From: Gnetum montanum
Taxonomy: Eukaryota > Streptophyta > Gnetopsida > Gnetales > Gnetaceae
Assembly (NCBI GenBank): GCA_015680685.1
Contig: MNCI01012628.1
Location: 314,182 to 378,181 of the forward strand
Direction of reading: 5' to 3'
DNA: 64,000 nucleotides
Shown: positions 44,907 through 57,739 of the stretch, one piece after another
How the letters are laid out: each line of letters begins with the position of its first letter
How positions within the stretch are numbered: position 1 is the stretch's first letter
The notes under the pieces: model-generated
The model's database searches: none
The model's input: only the letters and a program-made list of their open reading frames with translations
What the model was told of the DNA's origin: nothing
Made by a program: the position numbers and the translations under genes

Positions 44907-47638
44907 CTTCCAATTCCTGTATTCTTTCTACTATGTGTGTGTTTTTGTAGGTTTCAAGCTTTGTGGAAATATCTTGGAGGCCATGGAGTCATCTTGCTTA
45001 AGATCCAGGCTCTCAAGAGAAATGTCCTAGAAGACCAAAGATGAATGGTTGAATTGAGAGCTTATAGAAGATGTGTAGAAATTTTTGATAAACATCTTAG
45101 AAGTGATGAGATGTCTCAGATATCCCACAAAATGTGAAGATGTCTCAACTAAGACATCTCAAGAAGAGCTAATAAGTCTCTCCTACAATAGAAGACATCT
45201 TAGCTAGGAGTAAAGATGTCTTCCCAAAATTACCAATTTTTGAGCAAGACATCCTAGAAAGGCCAGAGGTGACTCAAATGAGTAGGGGAACTTCCAAAAT
45301 TACCATTCCAAGTTTGAAAACAACTAAGATAGGTGGAAAAAGATGGAAAACAGCAAAGGATCTCTAAGTTGAGCTTGATGAAGGTTTCCTAGGGGTTTTT
45401 TTATTGCTTGGTTAATAGATATGGATTGTGTTTCATTTTTGTACTTGGAAGAGATGAGATGTCATGTAAGTTCATGTATTGAACTTGAGAAAGAGTGTGT
45501 AATTTTTAAGTTGCATGCAATTCATGCTGAAGAAAAAGAAGAGATCTTAGACATAAAAGCTGAGATTCAACAACTAACCTCTTTTAATAAGAATTGCAAC
45601 AAGGTTCAAGAAGAGGAAACTCCTGAAAAATAACCAAAGAATTTAGATGAAGTCACACATGAAAATTCAAGCTCAAGCATAGAGAGGTTTGATAATTTTG
45701 ATCATAAGGATAATACTATATTTATTTGTAAAAATTGTGATTGTAAGAAAACTCTTAACTATACTCATGATGATCAAAACAAGATTAATGCTTGGTCTTG
45801 TAAAAAAGGCTTTGGTAAGGAAATTGTGTAGGTACCAATAAGTGAGAATGAAGAGAAGTGAAAAATTGAAAATGATGTAATAAGTGATCAAAGGTTTTAT
45901 CATGAAGAGCATGAACAAATAGAGACATCACATATACGATCTAATGAAAGAGAACCAAAGGATGAGGAGGTACTTCATGATAGGGGACCTCATCTCAAAC
46001 TTCATTAATCTTCTCTTCTCCCCTGCAAGCAAGGTAAGTCAAGGTAAGCTTCCATCTCTTTGCTTTCTAGTTAATAAGATTGGTATTTGAAGTCTAAAAT
46101 TATTTGTATCTTGAAAATGGTGGAATAATTATTTAGATCATCCCTTACATTCATTTTTTGAGCTTGATATAATTGGTTCTATGAACATATGCATGTAGCA
46201 CTTATTTTGATTTTCTTTGGATGATTATCTTATTTGTTTTTGTCATGTTTTCAATCTTGTTTAATTTTAATTTATTGTGATGATCTGCTTCTACACTCAT
46301 GGAATTTGGAATATTTTTTCTATTTATGAGATAAGACAAGCCTTTGAAAAATCCTATCAATATTACTGATTGGAGACCTTAGTCTTTACATTTGAGCTTA
46401 ATGTTGACCTATAGTTGTAGTGTTTTTGTGATTTACAACATTTGTACATTAATAGCCTAAGATAAGTAATACATATGTAGGGGGAGCCTATTCCTCATTA
46501 TCCATCACCATCTTGGAGATCACCAATGTAGGGGAAGTCTTTGAAGACTTCAACCAAGAGACATTGAAACAACAAAATATTCCAAAATGAGCACGATAAG
46601 GACATCAAGAGGTACTTTTATTTTAAGTGGATAGTTGAGTCTTGAATTTGTGTTTTTGATATCCTTTGACATATTTATCATTTTTTTTTTTTTGAAAAAT
46701 GATTGTGTTTGTGGCATTTCCTTGTACAAAAAGCAAAATGTGCATGTTTGTCTCATGGTTTCCATATCCTTTATATTGATGTTTTTCAAATTTTTGGTTG
46801 AATATAAAGGTACAAGTTCAAATGAGATAATTGTTTCAATTAGATAGGCTACTTGATCTATGTTTGGTCTTTAACATCAAATAATGTGTTGTTGGTCCTT
46901 TTTGGATTAGTTGTAGATCCTTGTTTTGAATTGAGAAGATCAAGTGTTGATGTATCATTAGCCCACCTATTCGATATTCAAGCATAAGCTAAAGTAAGAA
47001 GTACCTATATTTTATGAAAGAATGCAAATAGTGATATTATTCCTTACAATAATATGAGAAAAAACATTATTATTTTGTTTATGGAAAAGTACCCATGATT
47101 TTGATTGAAATATCCTTTGGGTAGTTTTCCTTGAGATGTACTTCCTAGCTCAAGAATTTAAAATATGACATGATTGGTCTCACATTGTAAAGTTGTATTG
47201 CTATATTCTCCTTGTCATATAAGATATGCCCTAATCTTTTCTAATGTTTTTAAAAAGATGGAGAATATTTGAACATTAAAAGAACCATGAACTATAAACT
47301 ACTAATGACTTATTAATTTAGAGATAGGTTACTTGATCTTCAAGGCTTATAATTCACTTCAAGCTTTAAGCTTGAATATCACTTAGAAGGCTTGGATTAG
47401 CTCTTGAAAAATTTAGGGCAACTCATCTTGGAACTTTGTGCTAAAAATACATGCTCTTTAATTGATCTTCTTGCTTAGCTAAATGTTATTGGATTATGAC
47501 ATTATGCATACTATTTAATTGGTTTATGTGCCTTATTCTTTTTGCTACTATTGAAAAAGGATGAGAGTAGTCTAGTTATATTTGTATGATCACTAACCTA
47601 TTTTCTGAAGTTTTAAATGTTGCCAAAAAGGGGGAGAT
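44907..47638. other. Unidentified block upstream of the SIRE-like LTR
   Basis: No known domain. A plus-strand frame at 45421-45633 (70 codons) begins MDCVSFLYLEEMRCHVSS and continues, after stops, in the same sense as an acidic, Lys/Glu-rich text to about 46000; this could be a decayed coding region of unknown kind. Between 45090 and 45260 the AGACATCT / AGATGTCT word recurs as in the LTR at 47639. By position the block could be the 3' noncoding or env-position part of a Copia SIRE element, but no Copia pol is visible. Confidence 0.35.
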
Positions 47639-47904
47639 TGTGGATCTTTGGGTGCATCAAAATGTTAGGAAGAATGGAGACAAAGGTTGTGTGGTTGTAG
47701 GACCAAGATGAGATGACAAGGCACACATTGATGTATATAAAAGAAGACTGTCATGCACAAGGTTTAAAGGTATCATCCACAAAATGAAAGCTCAAAGGAA
47801 GAGAATTCAAAGAACGTGGATAAGCAAAGTTGTCATCATTGATGCATGTAGAAATGCAAGATTATGAACAAGGATTGAAGAATTCATCGTCCAAAGGAAG
47901 GAGA

Positions 47905-48225
47905 AGAAAGACATCTTCAAGAAACAATAGATGTCTTGGTAGAATTGGAAGATGCACAAACAAAGATATCTCCAAGAAACAATAGACATCTTTCATCAGG
48001 GAAAGAAGTCTCCACCAAACAAAGATGTCTTCATAGAATGTAGGCTAGTTTTAGAAATATGTCTTTCACCAAACAAAGACGTCTTCCTAGAATAGAGGGT
48101 AAATACAGAAAGACATCTTAGGCATGAAGAAGACATCTTCCATTACTGTTAGCTACTGTTAACTAGTGATTGCATGAGTTCCAAGATGGATTTGGAAACA
48201 TGGTAGCTATAAGAAGACATCATAT
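47905..48225. repeat. Cluster of AAGACATCTT / AGATGTCTT words
   Basis: About ten copies of a near-palindromic 9-10-base word in both orientations, at irregular spacing. The same word occurs about six times at 45090-45260. Confidence 0.6.
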
Positions 48226-48401
48226 GCATTGGGAAATGTGCAAGATTATGTGAAATTATTGTCTAATAATTTCTCAATCATTGTAATCATTGTTGCTCTT
48301 CATTGTATTATCATTTGTCCATTGTAAAGTGTGCTATACCTCAAAGTACAAGGATTAGAAAATTGGGTTTGATGTGCTTCTTGTGGGAAGGCATCTTGAT
48401 T

Positions 48402-48593
48402 GAGCTTGTCAGGATCCTATGGGATTAAGTGGTTGGTGTTGCGACATAACATTCTTGAGTGGAGCTTAAGATTGTAAAGGTTGTGGAAGCTAGGAAACTA
48501 CATTCCAAGCTTGATGGGACCTTGTGGGGTTGAGCGGTTAGTGCAACATCATAACACTTCAAAGTAAGGCTTGAAGATTGTACAAGATGTGGA
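48402..48593 (+). repeat. Diverged direct duplication, about 88 bp, offset 104
   Basis: Copies 48402-48487 and 48506-48593 share GAGCTTGTCAGGATC / AAGCTTGATGGGACC, GGTTAGTG.. and AGCTTAAGATTGTA / GGCTTGAAGATTGTA, ending in TTGTGGA or ATGTGGA. Confidence 0.65.
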
Positions 48594-48683
48594 CCCTTCA
48601 ATCCACATTTAAAAGCAACAAAGTTTAGAAGTGTGCTTGTGATCTACCATTTGAGTGTGGACTACCCAAGTTGGAGAACCACA

Positions 48684-50231
48684 TTAAATTTGGTGTATGT
48701 GCTTTGTCCAAAGAATTTTAATTTAAGAAATGTATTCATTGCCCCTCCTTTTAAGTTCAACAATCCATAAGTTATTCTTCTATCATAAATTTTTTTCTTT
48801 ATTTTATTACTTTTCCTCATTTTAAACTTGTTTTTCATCTTGTTTACTTTACCTTAGTTGCAAAAGTATTTGGAATTAGCAAATGTAGAAGTGGTATGAA
48901 TCGTAGTCCCTCATAGTCTAATTGCAACTTGGATTACAAGCTACGATTACCTTAGAGTTGATTTAATGAGTTAAGTAGTTATGATGGGGTGTGACCCACA
49001 CCCCCCTTGCACTTTGATTTTTAGCCACTAGCTCAATTTATGATTGCAACTTATTTACATGTATAGCCTATTACATGTGGAAATTTTAGAGTTTTGGTCC
49101 AAATAGTGTAGATGCCTAATGACTCATAGTGCATTGCACTTTAACATTTTATAGATTAGCTTTGAAAATAGTGTGGGTAGCTGTCATGTGCAGTTTCTTA
49201 GGTGTGACCTATAGTTGGTCTCACCCCATGATTGATTTAATTTCTCATTATCATATTGTGATAGGGTGCAACCCATAGTTGGCAGCATCTCGATTACAAA
49301 AGTTTTAAAAAAAATAGAAGTTTGGAAGCTATTTTTTGATTTATTTTTCTTACATAGTGTCGTAGGTCTAAATCAAGCATAGGTTGAGTTTCTACTCATG
49401 TGTATTATTGCAAATTATAATCTCTAAGCTTCTTCCTCCACTCAACATTTTGAAGGTAGGTCCCAAATCCTCTTATTTCCATGTTTTTCCTTGGTGGATT
49501 TTCTATTGCACATAGTTGTAAGAAATCATGAACTATATGTGTTCTTTGTAGATGAAATTGGAAATTTTAGTTCTTATTTCTTCTATTTTATTTATCTACC
49601 CCATATTTTAGATGTTGAAATTTGAGCTAGGATTGTTATTTCTTAACAGATTGTCCTATTTAGTTGGAAATTCTTCTCTTTTGTTTATATACTTTGCATT
49701 TTTTACATTGGAATTTGAGCAAGGGTGATTTTTTCCTAAACAAATTACCCTATTTATAGTATTCCTAGGATGCATGCAATGCCAAATATGTTCATGAATT
49801 ACATGATGGCAATATGATTTTATTGCATTTTCTTACTCAGTGAACATGTTTTGGTTAGTACTAATATTTGGACCTTGGTATGTGACCAATAACTAGCTTA
49901 TAGTTGAAGTGTTTAAAATCGATGGATGTCATATTTTTATAGAATGATGTTATTTTATAGTTTGTGTTACTCTTTTGATGATATTCAAGCATGAAAATTT
50001 TCTTTCTTAAGTTGATGTGTTTTTTTCTAGTAATCCTAATATGAAAATATTTCAAGTTTTCATGTTTTATGTTTTTATGTTTTTCTCGGTTCTTGCATTA
50101 GGACTTGTCATAACATTGTTTTTGATAGCTTTTCATTCCCCACATAATTGTATTCTCATTATGTATGATTATGTTTGTTAGTGTTCCTCTATATATATAT
50201 GGATTTCTTGGTAGCATTCTATTTTGGGTTT
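48684..50231. other. No gene recognised
   Basis: AT-rich. The phrase GGTGTGACCCA / GTGTGACCTATAGTTGG / GTGCAACCCATAGTTGG recurs near 48985, 49203 and 49265, hinting at an old dispersed duplication. No domain or RNA gene is seen. Confidence 0.45.
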
Positions 50232-50236
50232 GAGTG
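50232..50236. repeat. Target site duplication of the solo LTR, left copy
   Basis: GAGTG directly before the TG of the LTR; the same five bases occur at 51858-51862 directly after the CA end. Confidence 0.6.
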
Positions 50237-50650
50237 TGAAACACCATAAAAATTTTTGGCAACACTTCCAAACAACTTTAAAGTCTCTAAAATGGCTTAA
50301 AGCAGCCCACCATGGAGCAAGCAAGGTCTCTCGGGTGCCCACAAATCACGATGGCAAGTCTCGGTATCAAGAATCATCCATTTTAAGGTCAAAAAGTGCA
50401 ATTTTTGCTAAGAACAATGTGCTTGTGCTGTGCTTACGCTGCAAAACGTAAGGATCAGCGTCACCAACTTTTGGGACCCCAAAACTAAGTCAAAACAGGC
50501 TGAAATCAAGCACAAGGACCCCCGTGACCTTTGCTAAGGTCCCCAGTAGCTTCCAGCCTTCAGAAGATCAAGATTTGGGCCTTAAATGAGGTGTTTTCGG
50601 CTGCTTACGCTGTAGCTACATTTTATTACGCTGCAGAGCGTAAGATGTGT

Positions 50651-50788
50651 AAAACACTAATCATCAGCGTAAAACACTATTCATCGCGCAAATACTATTC
50701 ATCTCACACTCAAACACTATTCACATCACGCTCAAACACTGTTCATACCACGCTCGAACACTATTCATCGCGCGAACACTATTCATCG
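50651..50788 (+). repeat. Tandem array of AACACTATTCAT units
   Basis: Seven units of about 19-22 bases, each with AAACACTATTCAT or a close form followed by CGCGC, CACACT or ACCACGCT. It lies in the U3 part of the solo LTR, about 440 bases before the TATA box. Confidence 0.8.
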
Positions 50789-51617
50789 AAGTTTCAGGAA
50801 AAATTCCAGAAAAGTTTCAGAAAGTGGCAGAGAATTACCAGCATCAATACCTTTCAGAACATTTCAGAAAATTTCAGCAAGACTCAGAAACAAAGAAGTT
50901 TCACGCAAACGGGGGTCAAATTTCTCTTGTTGTACATTTCATTGTAAGTCGACATGTGCGAGCATGTTAGGCCCTCATGTATAAATTAAATGTACTTTCA
51001 TGGGCTTGAATAACCCATAAATTGTAAACTGCAATGTACCTGGTCTAGAACGTAGCTTGCCGACACACATCCAGCTCGTGTACAACTGTCCGACACACAT
51101 CCAACTCTCGCCAGTATGCATCCAACCCAAGCACAACTGTCCATTGGACACATGTTACCAGATCCACTTTCCTCTCATCTCTCAGCCGTTGATTCCATTC
51201 TGAAATTCTGTGCCGGAGCACGGCCCAACCCTATAAATACCCTGTCAATTCAAATAAATGAGGGGGGCAATTGGTGGCAAAAATTAGTGAAATTGGCAAT
51301 TCTGAGAAATTACAGAACTGGCAATCCTTGGGCGCTCGGCACATCTAATTGTTGGCATCTAAGCATTTCTCACGTTCTTCACACCACATTATTGCATCAT
51401 CACTTCAGACACTATCCCGGGGCTTAGTGCTTGACCTGCCATTCACACGTGCAGCTACACTTCAACCGGTGCATACATTTTTATTAAACAATACAATAAA
51501 GATCATTGCCTCTTATTTACATTATTTACTTTGGTTTATGCTTTGTTTACAATATAGCACGGTTTGCACTTTATTTATAATTCAGTACGCTCTGTTCACA
51601 TTTTGTGTCGCTGTTTG

Positions 51618-51657
51618 CATTCTGTTTACATCCTGTTTACACCCTGTTTACATCGTT
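51618..51657 (+). repeat. Tandem TGTTTACA(T/C)CC repeats
   Basis: Three near-perfect 12-base units (CTGTTTACATCC) with looser relatives upstream from 51540, in the R/U5 part of the solo LTR. Confidence 0.6.
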
Positions 51658-51862
51658 CACGATAACCCAAGCGCTAGCCGTAGCTTACGCTCGGGGGAAG
51701 TCCTTGGTTGATTTGCGTGCAAACCATCCAAGGCACTCTGCCTTCGTTCCCTTTTCCAGCTTGCCCTCAAGCGAAGGCAGGGTCAGTTGTGGCTACCCAA
51801 AAATCTTTCGGTGTCCGTTTCCATCCCAGCCTCACACCGACGATTTAGGTCAGTACAGAGTG

Positions 51863-54838
51863 TCTACTTATTTATGTTGTTTTGGGAGATCCCTAAATAG
51901 GATTTTGTAACACTCTTATGCACATGAGTCTTTCCTTCTTGCACCATCTATGAAGTGCAACATAATTAGTCACTTCGATGTTTATGCTACATTTGTGATA
52001 ATGTAGACTCATTGGGGTCACCAATATTGTGGAGATTTTTTTTAATTAGTTTATGCAATTGTTTAAGTATTTTACATGTTTGTGTATGCATTATGTTGAA
52101 TATTTATGTATTTATTAAGTTTTTGCATTATTTTACTCCCTCTTTTCTAGCTTGGATATTATTTTAACATTATTTTATATCTTGCATTTATGTTTTAATT
52201 TGTAGTAAGTAATTTCTCATGCTTCTCAGTGTAAGAAGACTCATACATAGGGACAAGAATCAACATCAATGGATTTGATAGTGTGGAGACATGCTTATGA
52301 GGCATAGTAGGAGGGCATCCATAAGAAGCAGATGGAACATCTTGAGTGTAAGTGATGGTAGGCAAAGTGTCCTATTGTGCCATTAAAGACACCTAGAAAA
52401 TTCAAGCCTTTTATGAAACTTGTCAAATGACTAGTTACTACATCTCTGACACTCCACAACCTTGACTTCATGTTGAAGGAAGGCGAGGCATTCTATGAGT
52501 AGTAGGAATGATAGTTTTATTTGATGTTTTAGAGCACCTTAGCTAAATCATGGAACTTTTAGTTTGGTGAAAATTCTATTTTCCTCAACAATGTCCTTAT
52601 TGGCTAGGTCCTTGAGATGTAGGTTGGATTGAATTAGTAGCATTCTCTAACGATATAATTGAAGAGGAAAATTTTATTGGTTGAGGTTTTTCCCAAAGTT
52701 GTAATGGATGAGATAGGGTGATCCTATAATAATTTTCTCTAGAGAGGAGGGTTCTAGCTAGGACATTGATGATGAATGTTCTAGGTAGTTCTTACTTTAC
52801 ATATGTCATGTTGTTTGGCATGTTAGTTTTGAGTGACTTGGAGAGTCCTTGTACCCTCAAGTGTCCATTAATAATTCTATCTAGGATGAAGTTAGCAGTC
52901 TAAGATGCTAATGAGGTTTCTTTTCCATTAGTGATCTTAGCATTATTTTAGCATTTCATGATTTGGCTAGCAATCCTATCGATCAAGGAGATTATTGCTT
53001 GGAGTAAAGACTAGTTTTTGAATTTGGGGTATACTTTCCATACTTAGTGGTTGTCCTAGACATGGTATGAGGAGGTGAGGTGGATCCTTGAATCATGTGT
53101 CCCTAGTGATGAGGAAAAGACTTCTTGAGAGTCCTATTATGCAAAGGAGTAGCATTAGTAGTTCCAACAATGTGGCATAATTGGTGCTTATTAGGCTTCG
53201 ATAGGAGTTGAAGCATGGATTATGATCCATTTTCATGCATTGTAGGCTAGCCTCCTTATACATTTTAATGAAATTGAGACTTTTCTACATGTCTAATTTG
53301 ACTAGTTAGAGAGGAGGTAGTATCAACTAGCCTCTAATGTGGACATCCTTGGCCATCACATGTTTTCCCAACTAAGAGAAAGGTGGCACTACTTTAGTTC
53401 CTTGGAGATTAGTAAGAAGGTGAATCTAGGATTCATACTAATGGGCTTACCTATCATTGAAAATAAGCATTTAGGATCATCTATCCCTATTAAATAGATG
53501 GTTGATGATGTTACTAAGGAGGATTTCATAAATGAGAATCCTGTAGATGATGCTTCTCAACCTTCCCCTCTAGCATATGCTATCGTACCTTCTCCAGTGG
53601 ATGGGTTAGCTCCTCCAAATTGACCATTTTATTCCCTTCTTTCATAATTTTCAACACACATCAGGAATTATGAGGCATTATGATGTCCTTATGAGTATGA
53701 GCTCATCCAACTATACTCATGACGCATTATGATGTGTGTTGATCTTATGCTATGTCTCATTTATTATGTTATTTAGTAATTCACACACATTCTTTTACTT
53801 TGTTTTTATTTGGATGATAAAGAGCTAGCTGTGGGCTATGTTAGGATGTGAATTAATGTCCTCTTTTTACTTAGATTATTAGGTATTTTAATTAGAGATA
53901 GGCAATAGTGACCTCACGTGGGGCACAACCACTTGTAGCTCATAGTCATAAGGACAATAGCTGGACCTCAAATAATGAGAAGATCCTTGAACTCTAAAAG
54001 AAAAAGTATCCATTTTACAATAGCTAAAAGAAAATTTTACAACGAAGAGAGGAGATGAAACAAGTGAAGTTAGTTGCAAACAAAGATTAGGCATCACATG
54101 AAAATTGAATTTGAGTTTGGAAATAGACTATAAGCTTATGAAACCCATAGTGGCTCACAGTCCATAGAACTTCTACTAGCTATAGCATGTATCCCATTAC
54201 AATTTATTTTTGAACAGAAATCAAGAATTCATTAGTGTGAGTCCCTATGACATGCATCTCTTCCATAGATGGAGGCAAAAATAAAGCTATGAAGGCATGT
54301 GACTTGCAGTCCATGGTAGCCCTCTAAGCCTAATTAGTGATTAGATCATTAGGATTTAATTATTCCACTATTGGGAATGGCTCATGGAGATTACTGGTTG
54401 TGGTTGTTAGCAGTGGTTCAATTGGTTTCATAATTCTTCTTCAACCTATGAGATGCAACCTTGTGGGACTTGCATCCCAAGTTGCAACTGTTAGTCAAAT
54501 GTTATTCTAACCATTAAATGAAGTTGTTTCAATGCTAATTAAAGTGGGATTATAAGGCATTCACCAAAAGGAGAAAAGGGATAATAAGAAGATATACAAA
54601 AGAGACTTCTAGAAGATATATAGAGATATAGAGAATTAGAGTGAATTGGAATTATTCTATTGATTGGTATTAGAGATTATTAAATAATAATATAGTTATT
54701 TTTCTTACTTAAGAGTAAATTTATGTTGCACATTCTTCACCATAATTCTTATAATTAACCCCATGTAATCCATGGTCCTCCATTTGATTTAACTTCTACA
54801 ATTCTGTAGCATAGTAATGTAAGAAATAAGCAATATTT
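51863..54838 (+). other. Unidentified DNA with a decayed reading frame
   Basis: Between about 52740 and 53622 one frame reads protein-like text (DANEVSFPLVILAL, GHHMFSQLRERWHYFSSLEI, KHLGSSIPIK, DDASQPSPLA) with stops mainly at TAG, TAA and TGA that would be CAG, CAA and CGA before C to T change. No domain is recognised. Its place before H makes it possibly part of an older element or of the 5' LTR flank of H. 53640-54838 is AT-rich without any call; it should include the 5' LTR of H, whose start I cannot locate. Confidence 0.35.
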
Positions 54839-54839
54839 T

Positions 54840-54857
54840 GGCACCATTGGGATAGCC
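54840..54857 (+). other. Possible primer binding site of element H
   Basis: TTGGCACCATTGGGATAG resembles the tRNA-Asp complement with a short gap. It lies about 300 bases before the first gag-like text. Confidence 0.4.
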
Positions 54858-55139
54858 ATGGATTATGGTGATATTTTTTCAAATTTAAACTTTGTGAAAT
54901 TTATATTTTTCTTTGTTCAATTATTAGATGTAAGGATCCTAATCAATCTTTCAATTTGTGCATGTTAGAATTGTTAAAATTTCAAGTGACATTAATTAAT
55001 TTGCAAATGTTTCTTCTTGATTTGAAACTAATGATGATTGATGAAACACTTGTCAACTCTCAATGATTGTTTTAGTAGATTCTTATTTTGGTTTTTTTTT
55101 TCCTTCATTTTTCTTCTTTAATTGATATTTCTTTATAGG

Positions 55140-57160
55140 TTCAAGATTTGGATTTGTGAGAAAGATCAAAGATTGATTCATGATATAGTACCTTCTTCAT
55201 ATGTATCTAAGAGAAGGACTAAAAAGATTCCAATGTCATTAGAAGAGTCATCTTCATCAACAAGTTCAATAATTCAACAAGGGAAAAGTCTATTAAGGTA
55301 AGAAGAACCACCAATTTCACAAGTAGATTCATAAACACCACAAAGTACAGGTGCTATGGTGAATATAGTTGATTGAATTAATACCCCTATTACCCTAACT
55401 ACTATTGGGACTCAATTTTCTGTCCTAGTTTTTAATTCTACCTAACCTAATCAAGTTTCCATGATTATTAATATGCCTATCGAAGTTGGATTTGGAACAT
55501 TAGTATTAAATTCTATGAGTTAGTCATAGTCTACTCCACCCACATAATCTACCTTTTCCCTATTCACACAAATAACTAGTCCATCGTCTTTCAATCAATC
55601 TACCTCTCCACAACTTAGCACAGTGTACCATGTAAATACTTGCAATAATCCCTCTAATATTTTTCATCATTATGAATTTCATCAACAACACCTACAAGCC
55701 ACTCATCAAACCTTTTTAAATTCTTTAACAAATGCTATCCAAAATACATGGCCACCTTTGCATAATCAACTAGTCTCTCACTCTCTCCCCATTCCACCAA
55801 AAGTGCCTATCACATCAACTATTCTTCCTACTATTTTTTAATTTGGGAAACCTACTATTAATATGAATGACCCTAACATTACTCGAATTAATCAAATAAT
55901 ACCATAACCCACCATTCCTTTTAATCCACAACCTATTCCTATGTCTTACAGCCCAACCGTTCCACCAGTAGCATCATATGGAACTTCATTTATGCAAGTA
56001 TCTTAGCAATCTTACTTCAATACATTGATGAATGTTCCACAATGTGAACAACCTATGTTTAATGTGCATTCTACCCAAATGCAATCTATGTCTCAACCTA
56101 TGCCTCAACAACAAATTCCATAGTAAGGACTTCAACAGATACCACACTCTTTGCCTCATTATTTAGTATCTCCAGGCAACCAATTTAATCAATTTTTGTA
56201 ATTTCAAAATTAATTCTCTTATCAAGGAATGTCTAACTTGCTTTCATTAAAGAAATTACTGGGGAGAAAATCAACTACCACTCTTTCCCTCCTTTTGTTT
56301 CCTACTAGACAAGATACTGAGATAAAAAAATTTAGCAGCATTTACACAATTTTATGGTATAGCTGAAGAAGATTCATATCATCATATACAAGCTTTTAAA
56401 ATGTTGATATTTACCTATGGTAATAATGTTACCAAACACATGAAAAAGAATGTCTTTCCCCTTACTTTAAGAGATTGTGCATTATCATGGTATAGGTCAT
56501 TAAAAAAAATATTCTATTTAGTCATAGGAAGGATTTAAGGATGAGTTTTTAAATAAATTTTTATCTTTTGCAAAAATTCATCAGTACAAAAAAAAATTTT
56601 AAGATTTAAAAAAAGAAACTATAGAAAATGAGACTTAGGAACAAACTTTGGAGCATTTTAAGGACATAAGGGTAAGGAACCTAGGTTATGGCTTTTTAGA
56701 GTATCAATTCTTAGGATTTTTTCTTGATGATTTGACATCTATTACACAAAAGAGTATTGATTTTACTTGTAGTAGCACAATCATGTGAATGGAAGCTAAG
56801 GCACATTTGATGCGTTAGTTCTAAGAGTGGATCACAACAAGAGATGGCCTATTAATAAAGAGGCCAATATGTTAGAAGATACAGTGATTACAAGTTTGGA
56901 AAAATAAATTGAAGAGGTGAATACCAAATTATCATCTTTATTTATTCCTTCCAATACTATTATGCATGGAAAATCTTCTTAGTGTTAACAATAACCATCA
57001 TTAGTTCATACAAATGGAAGAATTTATAACACTAACCAATCTCAGGGTAGAGATATGGATTTTCCTTATTCTTGTGTAATTTGTAAGGAGATTGACCATA
57101 CTACCCATGATTGTTCTATTTTTCCATTTATCAAGAAACAAGCCAACATTGTGGGAAGTC
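55140..57160 (+). pseudogene. Element H gag
   Basis: Gln/Pro/Ser-rich text (QFSVLVFN, STSPQLSTVYHVN, PQQQIP) precedes a gag core with YGIAEEDSYHHIQAFKM, VFPLTLRDCALSWYRSL. A proper CCHC zinc knuckle, CVICKEIDHTTHDC, lies at 57073-57114. Stops and shifts are frequent. Unlike C, D and E it keeps the C-x2-C-x4-H-x4-C form. Confidence 0.7.
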
Positions 57161-57739
57161 AAGATGGATAACGGAGAGGCTCAACTTTGCAAGGTAGGGG
57201 ATAGAATTCTAATTAGAATCAAAATTACAAGTTATATCATCCATTTAGGTCAAATTATTAGAGTTATAATAATAATTTTAACTGATCTTGGAGACCCAAC
57301 CAAAATCATGAGCTTCAAGAACATATGTTATAATAAAATGAGAATATACAACATACTTTGCAACAACAAAATGATCATATAATTAATATTTTTCAAGCCT
57401 TACAACCTAAGGATATATTACCAACATAAATAGAAAAAAATCTTAAGTATCAATGGAGACACAAATTGTGCATGGTTTTTTCAATTAAAATGGATTAATG
57501 TAATGTGGTTACTAGAAGTGGAAGAGTTGTAAATTTTCAAATCCTCCCTTAAAGATTTGTCAAGAACAAAGATTTAGAGGATAATTTTGAATAAATCTTT
57601 ATAAGGAAGCTTCCTATGGATGAAGGACCTACCCCAAAAATTCCTTTAGATGAACCTAATGACTCTTCTCCTTCACGGGCACCTTTTCTCATAGGTTAGA
57701 ATCAAATGAGGTAGGTGATAAGCAACTGGAAAACATTTT

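Larger units (their letters stand above)
47639..48683 (+). repeat. Candidate SIRE/Maximus-like Copia 3' LTR (about 1.0 kb)
   Basis: TTGCCAAAAAGGGGGAGAT immediately before TGTGGATC is the usual polypurine-tract and LTR-start arrangement of plant SIRE-type Copia elements. The proposed end GAACCACA gives TGTGG/CCACA inverted ends. A TATATAAAA box lies at 47734-47742. The second LTR and pol were not found, so only the left border is well supported. Confidence 0.4.
50237..51857 (+). repeat. Solo LTR (1621 bp)
   Basis: A block distinctly richer in GC and CpG than its surroundings starts TGAAACACC and ends GTCAGTACA, flanked by GAGTG on both sides. It has a TATA box (CCTATAAATACCC, about 51231-51243) and AATAAA at about 51495-51500, the normal U3-R-U5 order. 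No internal domain is attached, so it is best read as a solo LTR left by recombination. The first bases match the start of the candidate F LTR, so the two may belong to one Tat-like family. Confidence 0.6.
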
